From DATFVA01 sp963771705 (GTDB lineage: Bacteria; Bacteroidota; Ignavibacteria; Ignavibacteriales; Ignavibacteriaceae): a DNA stretch of 64,000 nt. The translations under genes and the position numbers were made by a program. The notes beneath the pieces were generated by a model. It did no database searches. It was not told the origin of the DNA and saw nothing but the letters and a program-made list of their open reading frames with translations. The DNA lies in contig CAVYUP010000006.1 in NCBI GenBank assembly GCA_963771705.1, positions 186,001 through 250,000 on the forward strand, written 5' to 3'. Within the stretch, counting starts at the first letter, position 1. The number at the start of each line of letters is the position of its first letter. Shown piece by piece: positions 26,653 to 35,265 of this stretch.

Positions 26653-27468
26653 TTACTGGTAGAGCGAGTAGATAAGAAAAACCAATCCTGATAACGATAA
26701 TCCGATACCGATTAATCTTTTGAGCATATGTTCATCAGTTTTAGTTGAAAGCGAGTTCCCCACAAAAGCACCGATTACGAAACCGATTACAACCGGAATG
26801 GCATAGCCGAAATGAATGTTGCCGAGGAAGTAGTGACTGATACTGCCGGTGAAGCTGGTAATTACAATCATAAATAAACCTGTTGCCGAAGCAATCTGTG
26901 TAGGAGTAGAAAAAACTCCAACCATTATAGGAACTTTAAGGAACCCGCCTCCGATGCCGAACAGGCCGGCCATTGTACCGGCAATAATTCCGAAAGCAAG
27001 GGCAAGCATAAAACTAACACGGTAAGCTCCATAGTTTGTTTTACGGATTACAGACGGACCTATTCTATTCAACTTATAAAAAAGTGTATCCTTAATATTT
27101 TTAGGAGATCGGTTATAAGAGCCCTTAATAAAAGCTGCTCCAAGGTAGACAATGAAAATGCCAAAAAAGAGTTCAAGTATAAAGATGGGGATTATTACTG
27201 AGAGATATGAGCCAAGAACAGTACCGAATGCGGTAGGAACTTCCAGTAGGAGTCCCGTTTTAAAGTCAATTAAATTCTTCCTCCAGTTAAAGATTGTAGA
27301 GATAAGAGCACTGGGGAATAAGGCAACGAGAACTGAACCTACAGCGATGTTAAGAGGAACATGAAATCCTATTACCAGCAGAGGAACCATAAACACCCCT
27401 CCCCCGAAGCCGACGATGGTGCCGAACCCACTTATCAGAATTCCCAGCAGTATTATGAAGATTTCCAT
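26653..27468 (-). CDS. TSUP (TauE/SafE) family membrane permease
   Basis: 271 aa with about eight transmembrane helices arranged as two related halves, each carrying the family's glycine-rich signature: FGTIVGFGGGVFMVPLLV near the N-terminus and GTMAGLFGIGGGFLKVPIMV in the second half. The family exports or imports sulfite, sulfonates and other small organic or sulfur anions across the inner membrane. No sulfur gene lies beside it, so the substrate is unknown. A frame of normal length with no odd features. It is divergent from the amidase gene across about 230 nt in which I see no further gene. Confidence 0.93.
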   Translation of the reverse strand: MEIFIILLGILISGFGTIVGFGGGVFMVPLLVIGFHVPLNIAVGSVLVALFPSALISTIFNWRKNLIDFKTGLLLEVPTAFGTVLGSYLSVIIPIFILELFFGIFIVYLGAAFIKGSYNRSPKNIKDTLFYKLNRIGPSVIRKTNYGAYRVSFMLALAFGIIAGTMAGLFGIGGGFLKVPIMVGVFSTPTQIASATGLFMIVITSFTGSISHYFLGNIHFGYAIPVVIGFVIGAFVGNSLSTKTDEHMLKRLIGIGLSLSGLVFLIYSLYQ

Positions 27469-27701
27469 GTTCTTTCTTTATTCAGGAAACATTATATTTT
27501 AGTTCTAAAGCTGCAAATCTAAATAAAGTCAGCTGCTAAAAGTAATAATTATCTGAGTTTTGATGCAATTATATCCAAATCGATTCAGGATTTTTATGAG
27601 GGAGGTTATGAACTCATCTTTATTACAAGCTGGCTACCGGCAAGAGGAAGAAAACTCTTTTAACAAAAAAATATATAAAATTAAATTTTCAGGGAGAAAA
27701 A

Positions 27702-29354
27702 ATGAGCAAGGATACAAAACCCTCAAATAAGACCCGCAGGGAGTTTATTAAAACCGGAATAGCCGGAAGCATAGCAGCAATTTCCCTTCCTTCCCTTTCC
27801 TTTGCCAGTGGTCTTCAGAAAAAAGATCCATTCTTCAGCCAGGTGCCGTTTGAGCTAGACGAGATTTCGGCAAGCGAGTTAGCTGAGGGGTTTAAGTCGG
27901 GCAAATATACCGTGCGCTCTATAACTGAACTATACATCTCCCGGATAAATGAGATCGATAAAAAAGGTCCTGCTTTAAATTGTGTGATAGAACTGAATCC
28001 TGAAGCGTTAAGCATTGCCGATTCGCTGGACAAAGAGCTTAAGGAGAAAGGTCCCCGGGGCCCCCTACATGGAATTCCTATACTGATAAAGGACAATATT
28101 GATACAGCAGATAAGATGCTGACAACAGCAGGTTCTCTTGCACTTATAGGATCGAGGCCTCCAAAAGATTCTTTCATTGTGAGTCAATTAAGGAAAGCCG
28201 GCGCGTTGATACTCGGGAAAACAAACCTGAGCGAGTGGGCAAATATACGTTCCACCCATTCTACAAGCGGATGGAGCGGACGCGGAGGACTGACTAAAAA
28301 TCCCTATGCACTTGACAGGAATACTTCCGGATCAAGCTCAGGTTCGGGTGCGGCTGTTTCGGCCAATCTTTGTGCGATAGCAATAGGAACTGAAACCGAC
28401 GGATCGGTTGTAAGTCCTTCTTCAATTAATGGTATTGTAGGGATTAAACCTACAGTAGGGCTGGTAAGCCGTACAGGCATAATCCCAATCTCTCATTCAC
28501 AGGATACTGCCGGTCCTATGGCAAGAACAGTAAGAGACGCTGCCATTCTTCTTGGAGCAATGGAAGGTGTTGATCCTGAAGACGAAGCAACATCCGACAA
28601 GAACAGGGTTTCCTATTCCGATTACACTAAATTTCTTACAGATGACGGACTTAAAGGAGCAAGGATCGGAGTGGTTCGCAAATATTTCGGATTCCTTCCC
28701 CAGGTTGACGCGATAATGGAAGCCTCCCTGGATGTTCTTAGAAAGAAGGGAGCAATTCTGGTTGATCCTGTTGAAATTGAATCGCTTGGAAAGTTTGATG
28801 ATACTGAACTCACCGTTTTGTTATATGAACTGAAGGCGGATATGAAAGCATATCTGGACAGACGCGGGCCGGATACTCCGGTTCATTCGCTTAAAGATAT
28901 AATTGAGTTTAACAAGAAGCATGAATCTGAAGAGATGCCTTACTTCAAGCAGGAACTCTTTCTGCAGGCAGAAGAAAAGGGACCTTTAACCGATGATGAA
29001 TATATTGAAGCATTGGTTAAAGATCAGCGATTAACCCGTGACGAGGGAATAGATTTAGTGATGGATAAATATAATCTGGATGCCCTGGCTGCGCCGACTG
29101 ATAGTCCCGGCTGGATGACCGACCTTGTAGACGGCGATCATTTCCTCGGAGGATGTTCATCACTCCCTGCTGTTGCAGGGTATCCGCACATAACAGTACC
29201 GGCAGGATATGTTTTTGGTTTACCTATAGGGATCTCTTTCTTTGGAAGAGCCTGGAGCGAATCTGTATTGCTGAAGATCGCTTACGGATTCGAGCAGGCA
29301 TCAAAGATCAGGAAGAAACCTGAATTTCTGCCGACTGTAAATTTGAAAGCATAA
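27702..29354 (+). CDS. amidase-signature enzyme with Tat-type signal
   Basis: 550 aa. The N-terminus (TRREFIKTGIAGSIAAISLPSLSFASG) has a twin-arginine-type motif and a moderately hydrophobic stretch, so export by Tat in a folded state is likely. The amidase-signature domain follows, with the catalytic triad Lys130 (LIKDNIDT), cis-Ser211 (NTSGSSSGSGAA) and nucleophile Ser235 (GTETDGSVVSPSS). The enzyme hydrolyses a carboxamide bond; secreted relatives are often annotated as peptide amidases or GatA-like, and no GatB or GatC is nearby, so it is not a tRNA amidotransferase subunit. Its stop codon overlaps the terminator of the convergent 1543-aa gene. Confidence 0.94.
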   Translation: MSKDTKPSNKTRREFIKTGIAGSIAAISLPSLSFASGLQKKDPFFSQVPFELDEISASELAEGFKSGKYTVRSITELYISRINEIDKKGPALNCVIELNPEALSIADSLDKELKEKGPRGPLHGIPILIKDNIDTADKMLTTAGSLALIGSRPPKDSFIVSQLRKAGALILGKTNLSEWANIRSTHSTSGWSGRGGLTKNPYALDRNTSGSSSGSGAAVSANLCAIAIGTETDGSVVSPSSINGIVGIKPTVGLVSRTGIIPISHSQDTAGPMARTVRDAAILLGAMEGVDPEDEATSDKNRVSYSDYTKFLTDDGLKGARIGVVRKYFGFLPQVDAIMEASLDVLRKKGAILVDPVEIESLGKFDDTELTVLLYELKADMKAYLDRRGPDTPVHSLKDIIEFNKKHESEEMPYFKQELFLQAEEKGPLTDDEYIEALVKDQRLTRDEGIDLVMDKYNLDALAAPTDSPGWMTDLVDGDHFLGGCSSLPAVAGYPHITVPAGYVFGLPIGISFFGRAWSESVLLKIAYGFEQASKIRKKPEFLPTVNLKA

Positions 29355-29382
29355 AAAAGAAGCCCGGTAAATCCGGGCTTCT
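29353..29382 (-). terminator. rho-independent terminator of the 1543-aa protein gene
   Basis: 10-bp perfect stem (agaagcccgg / ccgggcttct), 5-nt loop, followed on the minus strand by a run of T. It overlaps the stop codon of the convergent amidase gene. Confidence 0.9.
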
Positions 29383-29427
29383 GCCTAATAAGGAAATAGT
29401 GACAATAAGCATCAGAGGTGCCGGGGC

Positions 29428-32400
29428 TTATTTCACAAGGATCATCTTCCTGACGGCAACGAAATCAGATGCCTGAATTCTATATATGTAGATTCCGCTG
29501 GCGTACCGGTCTGCATTCCATTCCACTTTATATCTTCCTGCCATCTGTTCTGCATTAACCAGGGTTGCAACTTCCTCTCCAAGGACACTATATATCTTAA
29601 GAGTTACATTGCTTTGTTTCGGCAGATCATACTTTATTGTTGTTGAAGGATTAAAAGGATTTGGATAGTTGTAAGACAGAGAGTACGCGGTTGGTATGGT
29701 ATTTTCTTTGTCGATACCGGTGAGTACATCCAGGACAACCGGAACAGTTACAACCAAAGCGTCAGGATCATTTGATTTCAGAACAATGCCTGCTGAATGA
29801 TATCCGGTATCCATGGCACAGATACTCAGAGAAATGTAAGCACTGTCGCCCGCAGCTATATTTACAACTGCCGGATCTTCAACAATCCATTTGGCATCAC
29901 TGTTTTCAGATCCTGCCAGTCCCAAGTAACCGGTAGTTGATAAAGTCCGCTTAAATTCACCGGTATCAGGGTCATATTCATCAATACCGCCCCAGATTAC
30001 CGTCGTAAATAATCTCGACCCCGTAAATCCCATTCCATATACTGAATTGTAACTATAGAAAGAATTTTTAATACTGCCATTACTTATATTTAATTCATAT
30101 ATCGTATAACCATCGGCGACAAACAACCTGCCGTTTCCACCGTCAATATCCCCATATAAATAAGAGGGCGGATACATTGTTCTGATAATATTACCGTTGG
30201 AAGGATTGAGAATGTTTATACAGGAATAATTTGCGTCCAGCGCATAAAGATAAGGATCAATATACGCGAGACCTGTACAATATCCGCAATTAGAGGGGAA
30301 CGTACTGATAATATTTCCATTTTCTGGATTTAGGACAAATATATTTGATGAGTAGTCGGGACTGCTATAGAATATTTTATCTCCTGAGAAGGCAAGTCCA
30401 CTATAGTAATATCCGCTATAAACAGGCGGTGAAAAGCTATTTATAACAGCTCCGTTATCAGGATTTATTTCAGAGATAAGATTATTTCCGGCGGCAAATA
30501 ATCTTTCCGAGGCTCCCGAAAACATTTGATCCTCTATCTGAACGCTTAAATTGCTGCCTCCCGTATTATATATAGTAAAACCCGAGTACAGGGTATCTCC
30601 TGCATTTGAAACGAACTGCATCGAAGTTTCACTGGTAATAATATTTGGAGGGATCAATGCCATTCCCGATAGATAAATAGTCTTTGCTCCTCCGTTTGAA
30701 TTAATCGTTATAGAAGCAGAAGTAAAGCCTGTATCCAGCGGGTGATACTGAACTTCAATGTTCCGGATTCCGCCTACAGGCAGACTGAATGCTGAATCAT
30801 TGATGGTGAACCCGGAGTTAGTTGAAACAAGGGTTCCTATAAGTGAGTCGGTGCCGGTACTGGTTAAAGAAATTGACAGGGAGCTTGAGAAGCCGATATA
30901 AGTTTCACCAAAATTCAGAGAATCAGGGGAAGCAGACAAAAGAGGAATTCCTGTTAAATGCAGTTTTAAAGGTATTTGTGTAACAGGATGAGCCGGATCA
31001 TTGCTCTGTATATCTATACCAGTTCTGAAGGTTCCGCCGATCAGTTCCGAAGTACTGGCATTAACCTCTATCGCCAAACTCCCGCCTGCGGGTACAGTAC
31101 CTGTGAGAGGGTTCTCAATTAACCAGGAAACGTCTGGATATATGGCTGCATGACCGGCATCCGGGGCCCAATCTATGGCTCCCGATCCATCGGTTCCACT
31201 AATGGCAAGTAAATCCATCTCTCCATCATCGTCAGCCAGTATAGAGAGAGGAATGCTGAATGAGACTGTGGTACCGGCAATATCACACGGTAAGTTATAA
31301 TAATTTCCTGTTGAAGTTTCATAAACCTGAAGCTGTGAACCCATATAAGCAGGCTCAGTATAAATCTCATAATCAACGCCTAAATCGTGATAATAATAAG
31401 GGTCTGAGTATCCTGTTTGCGGATTCCTGTCAACATCCAGACATAGTTCAGCGATGGTATAATCATAAAGATCAACGCCATCAGCAAAAACGTATTCAAT
31501 TTCCAGGTTATTGTTGTAGATTTGTCCCCGTATTTCGCGGATATCAGCACTTCCCCCGTCGCCAATAATATCCTGTACCAATACCGGATAATTAAGTAAA
31601 CGGTCATCTAATTTTAATTTTTCATGTGTTTTCTTCTTATCTCCGGATATTGGAACTAACAGGGGATCAATATCGAAGGGCTTGTGTTTCTCACCCCCTG
31701 TTTTTTTTAGTCTCAGGAAATCCTGGTGAGGATTCTTTTTCATCTTATTACCGGAAAGGAATACATCCGAAATCTGGAATGTAAGTTCTCCCAATCCATT
31801 AGAATTATCAATTATGAACTGGGTATTCAGACTGTCGCCCACATTCAGGTCAAAGAAGAAAGAGTCGGGCGAAACTGTTATAGAAGGCGGGAACACTCCT
31901 TCTCCGGTAAGGTTTATAGTAAATGGTGAAGAAGGATCATTACTAATTATATTTAAAGTGCCGGCTTCTGTACCCGCAGCGGATGGGTTAAAGATAACAG
32001 GTAACTGATAGGAGGATAAAGGCAAGATTGTAAAGGCGGTATTACCTCCAGCTGAAAAAACACTATTAGATGACTGGATATCGGAGACATCAAGATTAAC
32101 AGAGCCGTTGTTCGTGAGGTTGACATAATTAGTAATAGGAAAACCCACATATACGTTACCGAATACAGATGAATCGGGAGCCGAGAGATCAGGCTGTCCG
32201 ATAACTGAAAGATGAACAGGGACAGTAACAATCTGATTTACCGGATCATTGCTGCTGATCAGCAGATCAGCATAAAACTCACCCCCGTCCAGGTATTCAG
32301 TTGAGATCTTAACCTGAACATCCTCACTACTGCCCGGGTAAAGGATGCCCGAAAGAGGATTAACATTCAGCCAGAGATTACCTCCCAGCACTCCGCAGCC

Positions 32401-34059
32401 CTCATCGGGAATCCAGTCGGTTGGCCAATTGTAATTTCCGACAACAGCAGCCAGGTTCATTATGCCATCATCGTTTCCAAGAACTGAAAGAGGTATTGAA
32501 AACCTTATATTATGTAAATCATACTGGACAGGGAAAAAACCCACGTAGTTGTAATACTGATCGAAGATATAAATATCATTATATAAAATATCATACAACC
32601 CTACCATATACTCACATCCTACTGTTTGTGATGCGAGCCCATTATTTAAAGGTATACCTGTTTCTGTGTTCTGGTCGATATCAAGTCCTATGAATCCTCC
32701 TAAATCAAATACGTTAAGTTCAGTTGCAAAGACCAGCTGAAGCGTTATGCTATCGTTAACAGTCGTTCCACGTATTTCAGTTATATCCACGGGATTGCCA
32801 TCTCCGGCCGGATCTGAGATTACCAACGGAAGAGTCCCTTTCGGGAAACTGGCGGGGATGACAGGATTATCAGAGCCTCTTGTCCTCTTCTCCCGTGACT
32901 GTCTGGAATTTTCTTTCCAATTGCTGAACGGACCTTCAGAGGCAGATTTTAATCTCTTTTTAGATTTGAGATTAATGTTTTCAATTGAAATCTGATAATA
33001 TAAATTTCCCGTCCCCGAATTAGAAATCTGCAAGGGCAGCTCAGTACTATCGCCTTCATTTATAGTAAGCAGAATGGAATCGGGAAGGACAGAAATCAGC
33101 GGGGGTTCCGATATTGAAAAAACATTATCGCTTACATCAAAGACTGATGGATCTGAAGCATTAGAAATTCTTACAAGTGAATTTTCAGACGGTGCATTTG
33201 GAACGGTCCAGATGTATTGGCCTGATGAAGCAGGCAGCGAACTCTCTATTAAACTCCAGAGATTACCGGAATCGGTTGAGTATTCAAGTTTAACATCGTT
33301 GACCGTTGCCCCCCACTTTATTGTATCAGGGTAGCCAATGGAAAAATGTTCTCCTCCGTTTGGTTTAACGACCCTGACAGGGGCAGGACTAAATCGGTAA
33401 AACATTGAGGGCCAGTTATTGTATGTGTTCAGATTAGTCGTTCCTACTGTATTCGATCCGGTAGGACCGTCAATGAAATGTCCGCTTCCACCAACATTGT
33501 CTTCAATTCCGAAAGACGCATATTCCACATCTCCGCTGCCCGAAGCAGTTCCATACCAGAACTCGATGACATTCGTTGTTTCATAAAGCCTGACCTGGAA
33601 ATTTATAGTACGGCCTGACCAGGCGGGAGAACTTACATCTTTCCACTGAACTATAAACACCCGGTTTGGGGAAGACCCGGATGTTAAAAACTGGACCGGA
33701 TAATTATAAGCCCCTAATTCATCCCACCAGGGTGCAATGGTTTTATTAGGCTCATAACTGCTGAATAAATCTTCATTATAGGGAGAAGCTGAATAAGACA
33801 ACGGACGGGAAGCGGAGCCAAGTTCAATCCATCCGCTTGTGGAGATTCTGACCTGGGTATAATCATTATCAATATAGTGAAATGGAAAAGGGAGATCATA
33901 ATTTAACGCATAATAACTCCCCGATGGTCCCCATGCCCCTGAAATCTGTTGATACGTACCTGTGAATGTTGTACGCTCATACTCAAGTATGGTCTGTGAC
34001 TTCAACGCTGCCGAAAATGTCATGCAAACTAAAACCAGTAATAGATATACACCTTTCAT
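29428..34059 (-). CDS. giant repetitive secreted protein (choice-of-anchor/ASH-like repeats) with T9SS sorting domain
   Basis: 1543 aa; signal peptide MKGVYLLLVLVCMTFSAALKSQ, start supported by AAGGGAG. An N-terminal nidogen/GEVED-like sandwich (PFPFHYIDNDYTQVRISTSGW, about 50-215) is followed by long repeats. Each repeat opens with PP-x-I-x-V-x-PDS (about residues 320, 720 and 1130), then a DITEIRG-type domain and choice-of-anchor D/ASH Ig-like units (SNDPxxP, PDSxxFGxxYxGF). The first two units are about 400 residues each, so the protein contains a large internal duplication. A lighter propeller-like region (EINPDNGAVINSF, VLNPENGNIISTF, ILNPSNGNIIRTM) lies before the T9SS domain (YNYPNPFNPSTTIKYDLP...RKMILVK). 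It is probably a surface adhesin or matrix protein. Confidence 0.9.
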   Translation of the reverse strand: MKGVYLLLVLVCMTFSAALKSQTILEYERTTFTGTYQQISGAWGPSGSYYALNYDLPFPFHYIDNDYTQVRISTSGWIELGSASRPLSYSASPYNEDLFSSYEPNKTIAPWWDELGAYNYPVQFLTSGSSPNRVFIVQWKDVSSPAWSGRTINFQVRLYETTNVIEFWYGTASGSGDVEYASFGIEDNVGGSGHFIDGPTGSNTVGTTNLNTYNNWPSMFYRFSPAPVRVVKPNGGEHFSIGYPDTIKWGATVNDVKLEYSTDSGNLWSLIESSLPASSGQYIWTVPNAPSENSLVRISNASDPSVFDVSDNVFSISEPPLISVLPDSILLTINEGDSTELPLQISNSGTGNLYYQISIENINLKSKKRLKSASEGPFSNWKENSRQSREKRTRGSDNPVIPASFPKGTLPLVISDPAGDGNPVDITEIRGTTVNDSITLQLVFATELNVFDLGGFIGLDIDQNTETGIPLNNGLASQTVGCEYMVGLYDILYNDIYIFDQYYNYVGFFPVQYDLHNIRFSIPLSVLGNDDGIMNLAAVVGNYNWPTDWIPDEGCGVLGGNLWLNVNPLSGILYPGSSEDVQVKISTEYLDGGEFYADLLISSNDPVNQIVTVPVHLSVIGQPDLSAPDSSVFGNVYVGFPITNYVNLTNNGSVNLDVSDIQSSNSVFSAGGNTAFTILPLSSYQLPVIFNPSAAGTEAGTLNIISNDPSSPFTINLTGEGVFPPSITVSPDSFFFDLNVGDSLNTQFIIDNSNGLGELTFQISDVFLSGNKMKKNPHQDFLRLKKTGGEKHKPFDIDPLLVPISGDKKKTHEKLKLDDRLLNYPVLVQDIIGDGGSADIREIRGQIYNNNLEIEYVFADGVDLYDYTIAELCLDVDRNPQTGYSDPYYYHDLGVDYEIYTEPAYMGSQLQVYETSTGNYYNLPCDIAGTTVSFSIPLSILADDDGEMDLLAISGTDGSGAIDWAPDAGHAAIYPDVSWLIENPLTGTVPAGGSLAIEVNASTSELIGGTFRTGIDIQSNDPAHPVTQIPLKLHLTGIPLLSASPDSLNFGETYIGFSSSLSISLTSTGTDSLIGTLVSTNSGFTINDSAFSLPVGGIRNIEVQYHPLDTGFTSASITINSNGGAKTIYLSGMALIPPNIITSETSMQFVSNAGDTLYSGFTIYNTGGSNLSVQIEDQMFSGASERLFAAGNNLISEINPDNGAVINSFSPPVYSGYYYSGLAFSGDKIFYSSPDYSSNIFVLNPENGNIISTFPSNCGYCTGLAYIDPYLYALDANYSCINILNPSNGNIIRTMYPPSYLYGDIDGGNGRLFVADGYTIYELNISNGSIKNSFYSYNSVYGMGFTGSRLFTTVIWGGIDEYDPDTGEFKRTLSTTGYLGLAGSENSDAKWIVEDPAVVNIAAGDSAYISLSICAMDTGYHSAGIVLKSNDPDALVVTVPVVLDVLTGIDKENTIPTAYSLSYNYPNPFNPSTTIKYDLPKQSNVTLKIYSVLGEEVATLVNAEQMAGRYKVEWNADRYASGIYIYRIQASDFVAVRKMILVK

Positions 34060-34221
34060 ATTTGCTCCCTTGAAAAAATTAATCTAAAAGACAGGCTGAA
34101 CAAACCTGTTATTATTCAGGATTAGTCTACGATACTCTCCGAAAACAAATGTCAAAAATTTGTCAAATAATTGTAAAAAGCTTTAGGGATTAGATAAGGG
34201 AAAGGCAGGTAAAGTTGAATT

Positions 34222-35259
34222 CTAGCTCTGTTCAAGCATATAGAGTTGCCACAGGTCGCGGGTGCTTGTATGAAGGATGGGAGAAATTGCCAGCTTGCCG
34301 GTCTGCCCCATGCTGCTTTCAAGGTATTTTAATTCCTTGAATTTATCTTTTGTTTCTTCATCTATACTCACAGGGACACCTGCCTGCTTCAAGAGCAGAA
34401 CCCCCTTGGCTTCTATCGAAAGTTCGATGTGAGTTCTTATGTAGGCTATCATATCAACTATGACTTCGGGTGAAAAGTTGTTCTGCAGAGAGGTTAAGTA
34501 TTGCCCTATATGCGACTCTGATAACCTCCCCTCGTTTATCTGTTCGAGAAGCTCCACATCAGTATCAAGTCCCGATTCCAGCCAGTTCTTCAGAATAATT
34601 TCACTCCTGTAGAAGACAAATACAATTATCAAGGGGAGTATGATGAGCTGCATAACTGTCATTAATACAGGCGCCAGCAAAAAATGATTAAAGAAAGAAT
34701 GGATGCCGATGGCCAGGACAAGACCCGGAAACAGATGGTACAATATGACGAAAAGAAAACCGGGAATAAGCTGAGAAAGTTTAAATTCGTTCCTGCGGTC
34801 AGATATATTCTTAGTGATTATAGCAAAGATTGCCGTAGTTCCTCCATGCATCACGGCAGTACCGAATCCTCTTATGAACCAGACGAACAGGTTAGACTGA
34901 TCAACCGCATTAAGGTAATATATATTTTCAAGGAGAGCGAAGCCTGCCCCGATAGCAAAGCCGTAAATAGCGGCATCTATCATAAAGCCGACCTTCTGTT
35001 TTGCTATGAGATAAATGATGAAGGCAGCTTTAAGTATTTCTTCAATTACCGGGGATATATATAATGTGTAAGGGGTTGTCTCTATTGTTAAACTGGTAAG
35101 CAGATATCGATTGATAATATAGCTTATGCCCGCAGCTATAATCCCGGCGAAGAAAGCCTGTACAACGAGCGATCTTTTAATCAGTTTGAAGCTGTCCGAA
35201 TAAATCAGAGCGGCAAGGAACGCCAGAACCGGAAGCAGGCTGATTAGTATTCTGAGCAT
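34222..35259 (-). CDS. PrsW-family intramembrane metalloprotease with C-terminal extension
   Basis: 345 aa with about seven to eight membrane helices. The motifs of the PrsW/CPBP-like clan are visible: EEILK (Glu73-Glu74), GFAIGAGFALLEN (Glu111), a His138 motif (MHGGTTAIFAI) and the late HSFFNH. PrsW in Bacillus cleaves the anti-sigma factor RsiW inside the membrane, which is notable here because two membrane anti-sigma factors are encoded within the window. A soluble tail of about 120 residues (from FYRSEIILKNWLESG) follows the membrane part; I do not recognise it. The gene lies 6 nt after the gluzincin-propeller-barrel gene on the same strand and probably belongs to its operon. Confidence 0.9.
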   Translation of the reverse strand: MLRILISLLPVLAFLAALIYSDSFKLIKRSLVVQAFFAGIIAAGISYIINRYLLTSLTIETTPYTLYISPVIEEILKAAFIIYLIAKQKVGFMIDAAIYGFAIGAGFALLENIYYLNAVDQSNLFVWFIRGFGTAVMHGGTTAIFAIITKNISDRRNEFKLSQLIPGFLFVILYHLFPGLVLAIGIHSFFNHFLLAPVLMTVMQLIILPLIIVFVFYRSEIILKNWLESGLDTDVELLEQINEGRLSESHIGQYLTSLQNNFSPEVIVDMIAYIRTHIELSIEAKGVLLLKQAGVPVSIDEETKDKFKELKYLESSMGQTGKLAISPILHTSTRDLWQLYMLEQS

Positions 35260-35265
35260 TCCGGA

